From Ursus arctos (taxonomy: Eukaryota > Chordata > Mammalia > Carnivora > Ursidae): a DNA stretch of 64,000 nt. The stretch spans positions 8,375,001-8,439,000 of the forward strand of contig NW_026622897.1 of the NCBI RefSeq assembly GCF_023065955.2, read 5' to 3'. The first letter of the stretch is position 1; every line of letters begins with the position of its first letter. The notes beneath the pieces were generated by a model. That model did no database searches. It was not told where the DNA came from and saw only the letters and a list, made by a program, of their open reading frames with translations. A program made the translations under genes and the position numbers. This document shows, one piece after another, positions 35,701 to 50,700 of this stretch.

Positions 35701-38700
35701 TCTAAATACCTCTCCTCGCCATCTTTCTACCCCTTGTCTGCTCAGGTTATAGATCTATAGATAGGGTTAAGCGACTTTCCTTAACTTGAATCAAAAAATC
35801 TGTAAATTGTTTTCTAAGGTTCTAATAAGGATGAGAATGCATTACTGGTTGAGGTCATTCCCACCAAAGCCCTTAAACTTGGGACAACGAGGATGAGACA
35901 CTAGTCCTCAGGCTGCTCTCGAGGTTTTGAAATCTCTTGACTACAACCACTTGTGCTCAGCTCTTGTTTTTCCTGGTTTCTAGGAAAACAAAATGTTAAC
36001 TCCTGATCGAGGCTGTGAGGATTAGCCTGGGGGACTTCAGGGGCACATTAAGTGGGTCAGTGAGTCCTAGACACTTTCACTGTTGTCTGGGTGATGGATT
36101 TGGAAAGAATTTGTGAGAGGGGGCAGGGCCTGGAGACCCCACAGCCCCTGAGATCGTTTCAGAGCTGATGTTCTCAAGGTGCAGCGCAAAGAAAAAAGGC
36201 CCTTCAGGTTCCTTTCCCCAGTCAGATGGAAACATCAGCCTCACAGTTTCATCTTGTCTTGCAGATTTGGTGTTGTGCTGCAGCTTTAACATTCATCTTC
36301 CCTGAAAATCACGGTGGTTCCCTCAAGGCTAATAGTTGTATCAGAACTTAAGAACTGTTGAGAGCTTTCTGATAGTAATTTGCAAATAATATAGCAGGTA
36401 TCTGAATAACTCTTCGATGGTACAATCAAGTAAACCTTTCCCTCTCCCTAGCAGGTCTTTCCCCCTTTTTCTTCGGAGTCCCACTTTCCTTGTCATGTCC
36501 TGTCCTTGTTGATGTATCACTGCCCCTTTGCCCAGCCTGGCACCGTCCACAGTCTCAGCAGCTTCTCACTGTGACTCACCCTCAGCATTATCCCCTTTTT
36601 TGAGATCAGCCCAGAGCTGATCTGCCGTGTTACTCTGCTGCTGATGCTCGTGTCTGGGAGTAGATTTTCCTTCCAGCTCCCAAAGCTACTAAGACTCACA
36701 CTATATCAGTCTTTGAATCTGGGCCCAGGGATGGTGGTGGTGCAGGTGGTGGTGGTAAGTAAAAAAAAGAGCAAACAAACAAAACAAAACTTGGAGTTCT
36801 TTAAGATGGTAGCTTACCCATCCTTCTGGTGAATCTCTTCTTTGTGAATCAGGCTTTGAGGCAGTCTTGCCATGGAAAAGACTTCCAAAGCCTGGGTTAT
36901 TCGCTTATTTAGCATTCATTTCGTTCATTCGGTAAGTTCATCCTGTGCTCATTCAACAGATGTTTGTTCATGCTGTGGGCTGGGGACCACGTTAGGCAGT
37001 AGAGTTAAGATGAATAAGAACATGTCTCTGGGATGAATTATGACAGTTGGCTTCTAAACAACTGTTCAGGGGCACCTGGGTGGCGCAGTTGGTTAAGCAT
37101 CCAACTCTTGGTTTCGGCTCAGGTCGTGATCTCAGGGTCATGAGATCGAGCTCCGCACCAAGTGCGGAGTCTACTCGAGACTCTCTTTCCCTCTCCCTCT
37201 GCCCCCCCCAATAAAGAAATAAATCTTTAAAACAATAAACAACTGTTCATAATAATTGTTTCTCTTCCTGTTCCTTCCATCACAGCCTGACTTCACCTAG
37301 TCCTATCCACAGTGCAAAGAGCGAATCCATTATAACCCAGTCGGAGGAGAAGGCAGATTTCGTGATTATTCCCTCTGAAGGAATAGAGAACAGAACAGGT
37401 ACTATCTGTCAGCGTGCCTGGGTTGGCTCAAGGAACAGCCCTCATCTTGAAGTGTTTGGGGTCCTGACTACCTATAAACTCCCTGGCCTTCTCCCTCTCC
37501 ATAGTCTGTGCATGCTGGGTCAGCTCTAGGGGGTTCTGATGCCTTTGAGCCAATGAATGTGGTCACCCTCTTGCAGAATGTCACTTCTGATGTCGTAGCT
37601 GTCAAAAATCTTACAGCAGCGTAGATGGGCCATTCCTCTGCCAGCTGCCTACGAATTAGGAAATGACTTTGGGGCAATCCAAAAGCCTTACTCAAGTAAA
37701 CAGTTTTTATTATTCCTCTGTTATAGAAATAATTTGAATACGTCCTTGACTTAAATTGAACCAGGAATATATAGTATGAGCTGAGATGTCTGTGAGAATA
37801 TAAAGGGCAGGACTACATCAGGCTTTTGGTGTGGCGGCCACAAAAAGGAACACAAAGGGTTCCCTTTGTTTAGACTTCTTCTATTTCAGTTGCTCTCCTT
37901 TTTCTTATGTAAACTTACAGGGAAGCATAGAAGAAGCAAAGCATGTGATTTCAATAGAGTTTTATTCATCTCTAAGGGTTGTAATGAAACTGAAGCCCTC
38001 AGAAGAAAAACGACTTAAATTCTTGCCTCTAGTCCTGGAATTAGCACCAAAGAGTCAGTCACATTACTGATTCAGAAACTCTTGGGACCGTGGGGAGGAA
38101 GAGCATTTGCTGAGTGAATGCACTGGGTCAGGCACCACGGAGCCCTGCACATGAGTTACCTCGTTCAATCTTCACAGCAACCCAGAGGAATTATCCTTAC
38201 TGCATTCAGGCTTATGAATGAAGACGCTTACTCAGGGAGTTTATACCCTTCTGTATTCCATAATGCCTTTTTAACGGCCGTGCACACAATTAGATGGGAT
38301 AAAATAGACAAGGAAACCAGAGCAAAGAGACCATAAACGTAGGAAAATAAAACGAAACCAGGGAGCGAGATTGAATAGTGTGTGCACGTGTGCTCTCGCT
38401 AGTTTGTTTCCTGTGTGACGCACACAGGGTCCTATGTGAAGGGGCTTCGGTATGATGGAAGGGTCAAAGGAATATTAACTCGAAGGCTCCCCTTCAAAGC
38501 TCCGCAGCAACCAACAAGAATTTGGTTTTCATTGCAACTGGCAGCTCCTCTCTTTGTACCTAGTAGAATCCAGCTTCGGGGACGCCAGCTCCGGAGACTT
38601 AAGAGTAGGGTCTATGTGTCCCATACCCAGACTCCCCAGGACGGAATCTTGTTGCTTCTTAAAGGTTCTGCAGATGATCCTTTTCCCCCAACCGAGAGTG

Positions 38701-41700
38701 TGAGTTCATAGCCAGTTCTTCATGTCTCACAGCGCCCCCTGGTGGAGCGTCCAGTTTGCGCCGTGCGGACAGGTTCACAAGGCAGGTGACCTGAACCCGT
38801 GAACGCAGGGGACTGTGAACGCTTTCTGCTGGAAACTGTCGTCTTCAACATGAACTGTACTCCCTCCTTTCATTTTGTAGAGGAGACAGACTCTCCGTTT
38901 TCCCGCGACTGGCGACCAGGCAGCCCCGGGACCTCTCTGGAGACCTCATGGGAAGAACAGCTGTTGGAACAACAAGAACATTTAGAAAAAGAAATGGAGG
39001 AAGCGAAGAAAATGATATCAGGCTTGCAGGTAGCTCTTTCCCGTGTGCTTTATCCTCGGTGCACCGGTCCATGATTATTTTTAAGTCACGAGTATCAGTT
39101 GAAAATAAACTGATTCAGGTTCCTATGAGGTCAGAGTGGAATGGGGAGTTTAGACTGAGTAGTACTCCAAGAGCAGAAAATTCGTTATGTGCGAGTACTC
39201 CTACATGGACCCTGCGGACTCTCGTGGGCAGCACAGCTGTCGGGATTTCTGCAAGCCCGGGAGCCATTATGGACCCCTACCAAACCCTTTTCTGGCTCTT
39301 TGCTTGTAGGCGGGTCTCTCTCTGTCCGCAGCTGCGGGTCTCTCCCTGTCCGCAGCTGCAGACCTGAAGTTGTGGGGCTTCGCCAGAGATTGGCACTGCA
39401 CACAATCGGGAATGTGTCCCCGGGAATTCTCTCGCAGGAAGAGTACAAGAGCCAGTAATGCGGCTGGTCTCCATTTGAGTCTAGCTGAGGGATTTAGCTC
39501 CCTCCTAATGCGTTTGCAAGAGGCTGCCAAGCCGTAATGATCAGGTAACAGAGGTTTTCCTCAAGCAACAAAGCCTTCAGTCATTTCTATACCTTCGTGC
39601 CAGCTCCGCAACTCTCCCCCTGAGGCCAACAGACCCACTTGACTTAGTTCCTACCCTGAATGACCCCCCCCATCCTCTGTCGTTGTGTGTCTGTCCCTGT
39701 TTGGGGGGAGCCCTTGTAGTGTGCTGATGACCCTGAAATTGCCTAGGAATATTCCTTTCTGTTTGTGCTGGGAACTGCACTGCTTCTGAATTGTCAAATA
39801 TTTATGGATCCGTAAACAAAGCCCACATTCTGTGAGTGGCTCTGGCAGCCGGCAGGCGGTGGAGGGCGAGCTCCCAGCCAGCCAGCAACAGGGTGGGGAC
39901 ACAAAGCATTCTGAAAGAAAAAAGGAGATTGGTGCTGTGGAGAAACAGTTTGCATAATGTCTGCCCCAGGAGCTGAGAAGGGCTGGAGGAATGTGTGCTG
40001 CCTAATATTCCCAAGGAGAGTTGTTGATTTTTCCCCATTGGCTTTGTTATTTTTTAAATGTCTGCCTTTGAGATCTCTTATCTGCCACTCCATTAAGGAC
40101 TGGTTTAATTAATGTGTGCTAACTTTGGGATGACACCCAACCAGGGCTTTCCCAGGATGATTTGCATTATACGAACATAGATATCCATCAATTTGGCTTT
40201 TGGTTTGGTTTGCATTTTTCAGTCTGGGAGAAATCCGATGGCAGATTAGGCAGAAAAAGAAGAGATTTGACAGGCAGAAAGTCAGCACCCTAATATTCCC
40301 TGCAGACAGAGTTGTTTTAATTCACAGCCACATGATCACAATGAGAATTCTTCCATTATAGAATACAGTGGGGCTCACAGCATCCACGGGGCTTCTGAAC
40401 TCTTTCAGTGATGAGCAAGTTGCGTGCTAAGCCATGTCCAGGATTTCTGACTTAATCGTATGCCTCAGTTAGAGCCCGCTCAGCACTTCGCCACTAACAG
40501 TGTTTCTGTGATGTTACTCTCCCTTAGCTCCCTGTGGCCTCTTACACTTGTCTTACACCTCTTGCCACACTCCATGGGATAGTCAAATTCGTTTGATTTA
40601 CCAATATCTTATTATTAGTGCTTGGTAGACCAAGCAGTGGCTGGATTTTAAACAGTTTTTATATACCAGCATTTATGATGTAATTTGTGTTATATTTCTT
40701 GAAACAGGATTTAACCTCTGTAACTCTTGATTGAATTGAGACAATTGAAATATGAAATGGGGGCGCACTCTTCAATCTTTCACTGAGCTGCTAGGTCTCG
40801 TAATACCTACCTGCATGAGCAGGTTCCAAGTTTTGTGAGTGTTAGAGAATACAGTTTGGGGGGCCTTCTTTAAGCATAAGATTACAGGTTATGAGTACAG
40901 TTGGTCTTTGAACAACTTGTGGTGGGGGGTGGCTGGGGACACCAACCCCCTGCAGAGTCGATCACCTATGTGTAACTTTTGACTCCCCTAAAACTTAACT
41001 ACTAAGAGCCTACTGTTGACCATAAGCTTTATTGATAACATAAACAGTTGATTAACAGCTGTTTTAATTGTTATATATATTACATACCGTGCTCTTAGAG
41101 TAAGCTAGAGAATAGCAAACGTTAAAATCATAAGGAGGAGAAAATATATTTGCAGTACTGTACTGTACTGTATTTTGTTAAAAAAAAAAAAAAAACTTCA
41201 TATCAGCGGACCCATGCAGTTCAAACCCGCATCGTTCAAGGGCCAAGTGTTCAATATTAGATCAGGGCTTTGGGACCATCAGCGCATGTGAGGGTCCCTA
41301 GGGTTTGAGCTTCCTTAGTCCAGGGTAAATGTGCCTCCCTTCCATATTCTAATGAAAGCAAAGCCTGGTGTGGGGAGTGGACGTGCAGGAGGGCATCTCT
41401 CTGTAAATAGGTTTTCCTTCTTGTTCTATACAGGTTGCCCTAGGGAGTAAAAATTCAGAGTTATTAAAACAAACAAAAATCCAACAAACCCAAGTCAGGG
41501 CTCTAAATGTATTTTTTTAAAGATTTAAAAAAAAATTTTTTTTTAGTAATCTCTACACCTAACATGGGGCTTGAATACATGGGGCCCTGAGATCAAGAGT
41601 TGCATGCTCTACAGACTGAGCCAGCCAGGTGCCCCTAAACATAACTTAAATAATTCATTATAATAACCTTTTCTAAGGAAGGATAATGCTTACTGCGTTT

Positions 41701-44700
41701 AGTTCACTTTCCAGTTGGTAGAATTCAGTTTGAGCAACTGGGGCAAGGAGCCTCAGAGTGGAGGATTCAGGTGCATCCAGAGAGAGGAAAGGGTCCTAAG
41801 CATGGGCCCCACAAAAGGAACTCCCGAGAGCCCAAGGTGAAAAATCGGAGGTATCTAAAGACCAGAAATTACCAAGGAGATTTCGATAGGAAGCTCAGTT
41901 GTGATTTCAGTTTAGGATAAGCTTACCAAGGTCACCTCCGGCCTCAGTCTTCTGATGGGAGTCAGGTTTCTTTCTGTTTCTGTGGTTATTCAGGCCTTAC
42001 TGCTCAACGGATCCTTACCCGAAGATGAACAGGAGAGGCCCTTGGCCCTCTGTGAACCGGGAGTCAATCCTGAGGAACAACTGGTGAGTTCCTGCCTTTG
42101 TGACTGGACAGCAGATAATCTGGTTTCTGTGTTTGATTTGCTTTTAGCTGTTGATTCTGTTGTCCTCATCTTCTTGAAATGCTCTCTTCCCTGACTCCAT
42201 TTCTCCTGGTTTTCCTCATGTATTTTTGACTACCTTCTTCCATCCTCCCTCCCTCCCTCCCTCCCTCCCTCCCTCGCTCCCTCATCAACACATGGTTACT
42301 GAGTGCTGACTCCATGCTGGGCACAGTTTCAAGGTACTGGAGACACGGTGATGACAATCAGACCTAAGACCCCACCCTCCTGGAGTTTACCTTCAGGTTC
42401 CCTTTGAAGCATCTCTTTTTCTGCTGATGCCTTCAATGCCAGTGCTCCTCAGAGTTCCCCTCGGGGCCCTCTGCTGTCTTACCCATTCACCAGGGCAGTA
42501 TTACCTGCCTCCGAGGCGTCATTCACTTCCCACCTACTCAGGTGTTGCTTCTCAAATATTGACTTCTAGCTCGGCTCCCTCTACGGAGTGTGCCGCGTGT
42601 CACCACCTGCTGCTCATCTCCACTTACGTGTCCCAGACGCATCTCACGTCACTGAGTCCTAAATTAAACAGCTTTTCTCTCCCCACCACCAAAACTACTT
42701 GTGCCTTCGAATTCTGGTTCTGATGGCTATCCACCCACCCAGATACCCAAAGCTGAATATCATCCTTGAATCCTTCTGGCCCTTCCTTCTCTGTCCAGCA
42801 GGTCACCCAGCTCTGTCCGTTCACTCTTTAAATATTTCCAACCACTTCTCTCCATTCTCACAGCCTTCACTCAGGCCTCCATCCAGTACGCTAGCAGCCT
42901 TCCTGCTGGTTTTCCTGATTCCCCTCCTGTCCTCCTCTAATTCACTTTCTAAAACAACAATAATTTACTTCCAAGGCAAACTTCATTTTATCATCCCTTT
43001 GCTTTTTCTCCGACCCCCTGTACCCAGAACACACACACATGTCTGAGCTTCATCCACAGTCCCTTCCCTGCTGCCCTGTGTGTGCCCTTCCGCCAGAGGC
43101 GAGGAGCTGCCCTCTGGTCTTCTCTGTATTCACAGTACAAGGCTGGCATCGAAAAGGTGCTCATTAATTTCTGTTGAATGAATGGCCTCTGAATTTCACG
43201 GCATAGCTGCATAGCCATCTCTTTGTGTCTTATATTTAGATTATAATCCAAAGTCGTCTGGATCAGAGTATGGAGGAGAATCAAGACCTAAAGGTATGTC
43301 AGAACGTGGGCCTTTGTCCCTTTGAAAGAAATTATGGGAATATCACACACCAGCGTCGGAACAGTGATGGGTATGGGGGAGGGGTGCAGACTTGGGACTT
43401 TGGCTGTGTCTGTTTTCTGTCTTTAATTGAAAGAGAGGGACATGTCCTGAATATGGCAAAAAGGTAATGTCTTTTCAGTCTTGGTGGTGAGTAATAGGTA
43501 TCTGTGTCATTGGTTCTACCTCTCTTTATGTTTTAAATGTTTCATAATTTTTCTTTTTTAATTAAAAATGGGTCTGATATCAGTACGGTCTTGTTTTTCT
43601 TTTTTTTTAATTTTTAAAAATGTATTCATTTGAAAGAGAACACAAGTTTTTGAGTGAGAGCATGAGGTGGGGGAGGGGCAGGCAGAGAGGGAGAAGCAGA
43701 CTCCCCACTGAGCAGGGAGCCTGCGGAAGGGCCAAAGGCAACACTTAACTGAGGGAGCCACAAGATGCCCCCCCATGGTCCTTTTATTTTTAAAATAATT
43801 TTTTAATAATTTATAATACATTAGTTTCAGGTGTACAACATATTGATTTTATATATGTGTATATTATGAAATGAGCACCATTATAAGTCTAGTTAGCACA
43901 CATAGTTACACATTTTTTTCTTTTAATGAGAACTTTTAACATTTACTATCCTATCAACTTTCAAATACACAACACAGTGTTGTTAACTGTAGTCCAGTAT
44001 GGTCTTTTATAGTGACTTCTAACCAGAACGCTTTCAGTTCAGTGGGTTTTAACTTTTCGGGAGTCATAGGTATATGACTAAAGCCATTAGCGCTCTCTCC
44101 AGGAATATGCGCAAGTGTGTGCAGACACACTCACTGACTTGAATTTTTAATAGATTACTTTGTAGTCCATCTGTGGAGCCCATGTTAAGAATTCCCCATT
44201 TTAGATATGTTAATTCCAAACTCTTGATGTGATTCAATAGGAAAAGAAGAGAGCAGGGTCTGGGGTATGGGTGTTCCTCTCCTAAAATTTTTCCTAGTGA
44301 CAATTATGTACGTATATTTAATCTATTGTAAGGGTTGGATAATTAGTATTTCATAATTGGGCTAAATGTGTTTTTGTTTGGTTTACTTGGAGAATCCAAA
44401 GTACTCTAACCCTTTGCTGAACAAATGACCCTGGGGGTAGGCATATTAAGATACGATTGTGTGTTTCAGTAAGGGAGACTTAGATTATCATGATTAGGTT
44501 TTCCTGTCAGTGAAGAGTGCTAAATGTAGGAACGAGAGTCTGCGAATGTGTGGTATCTTCTTTCTTGGCAAGGCTCTTCTGCATTTGGGCCTGGGTAGCA
44601 CAGGGAAAATGGGATGGGTCTCGTTCTTGTCTCTGTGAGACAGCCTTTACTGTTTACTGGACCAGACCTGCTTTTTGCCTCAGGAGAGGGTTAATGATTT

Positions 44701-47700
44701 TTTCATGGAATGGTTATCTGAGTTTTGTGTTCTTACTGACAGAATGAGGTAATGCTTCTGAAACAACCCAGATGCTACCATCTGATCTAACTATATTTGG
44801 TTTGCAGAAGGAGCTGCTGAAATGTAAACAAGAAGCCAGAAACTTGCAGGGGATAAAGGTAAAAAGGAAGCAGTTTAACCTTTTAAATAAACAAATTCTA
44901 CCCGGTAAAGCTGTCCAGTGTTGAGCGTGGGTGGAAGGAGGAGAGTTGGGTCTGTGGGCTTGTATATGTCTGTGAGGGTCTTGAACAGGACGCGTGATAC
45001 TAGAAAGGGCTTTGTGGATGGGAAGTGAGACCTGTTGAGGAAAATACCTGTTTTGCTGAGGCTTATTTCTGGTGGTTACGACTCATGGCACTGTCCCTTC
45101 CCTCTGTGCCACCTGGGAGTTTTTATATGTAAAAACAATCAGTTTTTACAGTTTTCCTCAGTTCTATAGAAGAATGTCCTCTTAAACATTGTAATTTACT
45201 TAGTTTTTGAGTAGTTAATAATATTAAATGGCTTGAAGCGAAGAAGGTATAAAAAGATAGTCCTTGAAAAGTCTGTCTTCCAGCCGTGTCCCGCCCCAGC
45301 CCCTGCCACCCAGTCACCTAGTTCTCTTTCCCGAAGATAACTTATCAGTTATCAAAAAATATGGATGTATATGATTTTTTCCCCAAATAATAATATACTA
45401 TACATATAGCTTGACACGTTCCCCTTTCCCCACTTAGTAGCGTATATTGGAGATGATTCTATTTCAGTTCATAGAGACCTTTCTAGATCTTTTTCTTATG
45501 GCTGCATTGTATACCAGTGTATGTTTATATGATAATGTAATCAGTTCCTATTGTGGACTTTTAGGTTATTTCCAGTCTTTTGCTAATACAAACAGTGATG
45601 GTAGCTAACGGCCTTGAATATATGTTGTTTCACCCAAGTGGGAATGTGTCTGTTGAATAAACACCTAGAAGTGTGAAAGGATGTTCTTAAGCTGCTGCTC
45701 TTCCCCTCTTCCCCACACTCCCATTCATGGGCTAGACTGGGGGGCAGCTCAGCAGCCTTTTTCAGAGTCCGAGTATATTTCATAGCCTTCATTCTTTGAG
45801 ATACTTCAGGAAACAAAGTGTTCTGTGCTCAGATAAGCTTGAGAAAGGCCCTGGAAGAGTGCCAGTGAATAGCACCATACTAAAGGACCTGAGAAAGTCT
45901 TCCATAAAAAGGTTGGCCTAAAAAAAGTTTGGAATTATTAACCACAAAAGTGCCTTTTTTCCCATGCAAATTTACTAACACTTTGGGAAAAGTCCTCTGA
46001 ACTGCTGATGCCAAGGGCATCTTGGATGACCTTTGGCTGACAGCGTACTTAAGAATGGACCCTCACATTCTCCGGAGCCCACACTGTTTCTTTGCAGTCT
46101 GTAAAGAGAGAAAAGTCAGGGCGAATACACGGCAGAGTGCAGCTGCAGTCCATGAGTTCCATTTGAGGTCACCACGGTTGGAGAAATGTGTTCCAGCTGA
46201 CCCTTTTAAGTGTGTACAACCCACATTTCTTAGGGATGGTAGGAACCAAGAGGGTCAAAGCTGAGAGAAAGAGACCCTAGAGCTGGTAAGATCGGAGGAC
46301 ACTGGAAAAAGAAACCATCAGTCCAAGAAGAGTTCTTTTTTTTTTTAATATTTTATTTATTTATTTGTCAGAGAGAGAGAGTGCACAAGCAGGGGGAGTA
46401 GAAGGCAGAGGGAGAAGCAGGCTTCCTGTTGAGCAAGGAGCCCAGTGTGGGACTTGATTCCAGGACCCTGAGATCATGACCTGAGCTGAAAGCAGACGCT
46501 TAACTGACTGAGCCACCCAGGCATCCCCCAAGAAGAGTTCTGAGCATGGAAATATAATCCCAATCCTGGTCCGGACTAGGCATTGGAAGGCAGTGGGAGC
46601 AGAGTGGGAGTGATTCCGGGGATTCTGTATGAACGGGGTAGGAGGCAGCAATAGGGCCCAACCCTCTAGGAGATGGGGATTTGGCAGAGAAGGAGAAAGA
46701 AAAAGAGTTCATCTAGATTCAATATTTATATGCCCAAGATACAGATGGGAAAGCCATGGTGGGAGGAAGGAGAGAGCATTGTCCATGGTCACTGTTGTGA
46801 AGGTACGCGGTAGACTTGTAATCTGAATCTAGATCAGATCCCTGACTCCCTCTCTGGCGTCATGCTGCCAGGAATGCAGTGGAGGGTAGGGGCGAGTACT
46901 AGGTGGAGGAAAAGTCAGGTTTCAGTCCGCTAGGTAGGACAATGGATAGGACTTTCCTTTAGCTGCTAGCATCCTGGAAGGGGGCAGAAGAATTCCTGCT
47001 CATCTCCTTATAGCAAGACCTCATACTCTTTTTGTCTCCCGGTTTGCCAGAACTAATGCTGGATACATGGTAAGGGGTTTAAAACTTGTAGTGATAAAAC
47101 TTGCTGATTGATTAATTGGGACCATAGTAATGAGTGTGCTTTTTTCCCCAGGATGCCTTGCAGCAGAGGTTGACTCAACAGGACACATCTGTTCTGCAGC
47201 TCAAACAAGAACTGCTGAGGGCAGACATGGACAAAGATGAGCTGCACAACCAGAATGTGAGCTAAAGGAATGAACTCGGATCTCATTGAGCCCCAGTAGC
47301 AAAGTAGGGTACATGAAGTCCTGTTAGACCTGCCATCCTGTTCTCTCTTAGCTTATTTCTGAGATGCCCTCCCTCCGTGTCTTCAGTTAGTTTCACTTCC
47401 TATTAGAGTCATCTCTGCTTGTGGCTGAAAGCCCGTACCACACTGGCCTCGAGCCCTTCAACTTTGGGGACACTGAGACAGAGGCAAACTGTGGTGCGAC
47501 CGTTGGGTTATCTTGCTAAAGAAATGGAGGGCAGCCGGAGGGCAGCCTGTGTTTGCACCGTAGCCGGGCCCTCTCTGTGCTCTATACTCTAGCAGCCAAC
47601 ATCGACTCCGGTTACTACATAGCTGGTTTCCTACTGGGGTTGGCAGACAGTATCTCTGTGCCCGTTAATTCTTTGTTTTCTTCTTGCAGGCGGACCTGCA

Positions 47701-50700
47701 GAGGAAGCTAGATGAGCGGAACCGGCTCTTGGGAGAATGTAAAGTAAGAATGCGCATCGGTTTGGAAATGATTTCCATTTGACCTTTTACGAACAGTATT
47801 GTTGCTGTCGCACAAAGAGCTCTTAAGTACCCTGTTCTCATTGCTGCTTTCTGCAAGGAAACATTCTGCGTGCCTTTGATTCAGTAACCCTGAAGAATAG
47901 ATAGCATGTCTACGAGAAGGAGTATAGAACTAGCAGTCTGGAAACTCCTGTCTCAAGCTTTATATCTAACTAGCATGCGTGGCATGTGGTGGTCCTCCCA
48001 CAAATGGTAGTTGCCTTCCTCCTTACTTTTCCAAGAACCCTTGGTACTGTGGCAGATCGCTGCAGTGTGGAATGTCTTCCTGTGTGGCCGGAGGAAGGGG
48101 CTCTTCCCCCTGAGGCTCTCCTTTGCTCAGGTGGAACTTGCTGGCCAGCAGTGAACTGTTCAGCGCACTTGGCTTTGCCACCCATCCGAAACTTCTGTCT
48201 CTACTGCAGAAAGAGCTGGGGCAGAAGGAGCGCCTCCTCCAGCAGTACCAGGCCAAGCTGGAAGAAGCCCTCCGGAAGCTCTCCGAGGCCAGTTACCAGC
48301 AGGTGGGAATACAGTCACACACTGGCCTCCTGCCCCTCCAGCCTTAGACACCCTTCTCTGATTTAGTCTCTTATTTGCAGGTGGACCTAGAGCGGGAGCT
48401 GGAACAGAAAGACGTCCTTTTGGCTCACTGTATGAAAAGAGAGGCAGACGAGGTAACCTGCACCTTGGGGTCCCCCTCCCACATCTGCAGGGTCAAAGAG
48501 GCTATTTGGTGAGGGGGTTAAGAGTGCAGGCCCCAAGGGCTCCTGCCTGGCTCAGTCGCAACAATATGCGACTCTTGTTCTCAGGGTCTTGAGTTCAAGC
48601 CCCACACTGGGTGTAGAGAATACCTGAATAAACAAAAGTTAGGGGAAAAAAAAAAAAGAGTGCAGGTTCCAGGCAAAGAAAATCTGGTTCCAGGTTCCAG
48701 CTTTTCATACTTGTTGCCATTGTGTGACCTTAATTTGCTTTACTTCTGAGCCTTAGAAATAAGACTCATTGGGGAAAAAAAAGAAGAAAGAAGAGTCATC
48801 TGAAAAAAAAAAAAAGACTCATTTGGAAGATGGACAGTCCACTTGGACAAAGCCAGGCTAACAAATATTAGTCATTGTTCTTATATTTTTTTCCTCACTG
48901 AAGCGAAGTCAGGAGGTGCTGGAGTGGCATTCTCAGGCCCTCCCGTGGCCAGGCTGAGGTGGGGTTGGGGGTGTCCCGGCTGAGGCTTCCATTTTGCTCT
49001 TTCTTCACTCAACAGTGTCAACCAAGTGTTGAGTACTGGGGTTACAACAGTGAACAAAAGGAGAAAGAAAAGTCTTTGCACTCATGAGGCTTACATTCTA
49101 ATTGAGAGAGACATGAACAAATACACAATGATACACTATGTCAGGACGTGGTACGTGTAAATAAGAAAAATAAGACAGGACACCTTGGTTTGGAATTCTC
49201 CCTATAACAAGTATCACTTCTTCTTGCTGCTACAGGTGACCAACTACAACAGTCACAACTCTCAGAGCAATGGTTTTCTCCTTCCAGTGGCAGGAAAAGG
49301 AGCTGCTTCAATCACTCACAAAGGGGTAGGTTCTTAGGATTTGCGTGTAGACCTCCACTTCCAGCTAAAACTGGAAGAGTAGCCTAGCCATTGCCAGCGC
49401 CCTGGGCCTTTTGTACCCCGGTTCCCTAATTCTTGCATCTGTTGAGTGGGTTAAGATGTGAAGCGCTTGCTATCCAACCGGAATAATTAGTGGGCAAACA
49501 GTAGGCCCACTTCCGTGAAGGAGAACTTCTTGCCATTCACACCTCCTCCCTCGAAAATAAAAGACCCGTCCTGGGAGCTCTCTCCCGTACCGTCTTCAGC
49601 CCAGCGGTTGGGATGTGGTTAGTCGACCGGCGCTGTGCCCGCTCAGCAGCACGTCCTTTCTGCCTGCAGACCAGCGACCTGCAGCTCGTCCGCGACGCGC
49701 TCCGCAGCCTGCGCGACAGTTTCGGTGGCCATGACCCTCAGCACCACACCATCGACAGCCTGGAGCAGGGCATCTCCAGCCTGATGGAGCGCCTGCACGC
49801 CATGGAGACCCAGAAGAAACAGGACAGAAGGGTAATGCTCTTCCTGTGCTGTTTCTTGTAGGGAAGCACCCAAAGAGCTTCGCTGTATCAAGGTTAGGGC
49901 CATGCTGAAAGATAGGAAGACCCTGTCAAAGGTCGCATTTGCTTTTCTCTTTGGTTTTCCTCTAAGTGGAGTTGGCTCTTCATCAGGAAAGGCCTTCATG
50001 GTAACTCTCGCTCCTAGAAACTGCATAAGGGCTTAAGGAACTGTGGTTCTTGACCCCATGGGGTCTCTCTTTACTGCTTATTCCTCTCCTCTCCTCCCCT
50101 GAACGAGCTTGGCATTGGATATGGAAATATATGGGAAAATGCATTGGAAACTCGAAAGCCTTTTATAAACATACATCATTACTGTTAGGATACATGGTCC
50201 GATATTATATACTGTGGAAGATGTGGTAGAAAAGTATATATTTCAGTACACTTTTATGATTTAAATTTCTTGGATAAATTCTCCTGCAGATCATAACTCT
50301 AAGCATTTTTGTGTGGCTCCTCAGGTTCGGGGCAAGTCACCCAGAACTCAAGCAGGTAGTGAATACCGGGAGTCCTGGCCCCCTAATTCAAGTAAGTACT
50401 CATTGTTGCTCAGTAAGGACTCCTAGCATATTAGATCAGAAATTTAGTATTTTTCTCGCTACTAACATTTTGAGAGTAGACTTTTTCTTGTGGTACTTCA
50501 CTCTTACGTTGTTTCTATAGCAATACTTGAAGGGAGTTACTTCTAGGATTATGAAGACACATACCGTCATCATCACCACCATCACCCCAAGTACCATTTA
50601 GCTATGGGCGGGTTGCTGCTGACTCAGGCTAAAAATCTTTGGAAAATATACAATATCAAAACATTTACACTGAACACAGCAAAATATAAAACAACAAAAA

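Larger units (their letters stand above)
46542..48209. other. Introns 10 (rest), 11 and 12, no repeat recognised
   Basis: Outside exons 11 and 12 the sequence shows no repeat family, RNA gene or further coding segment that I can support. Confidence 0.5.
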
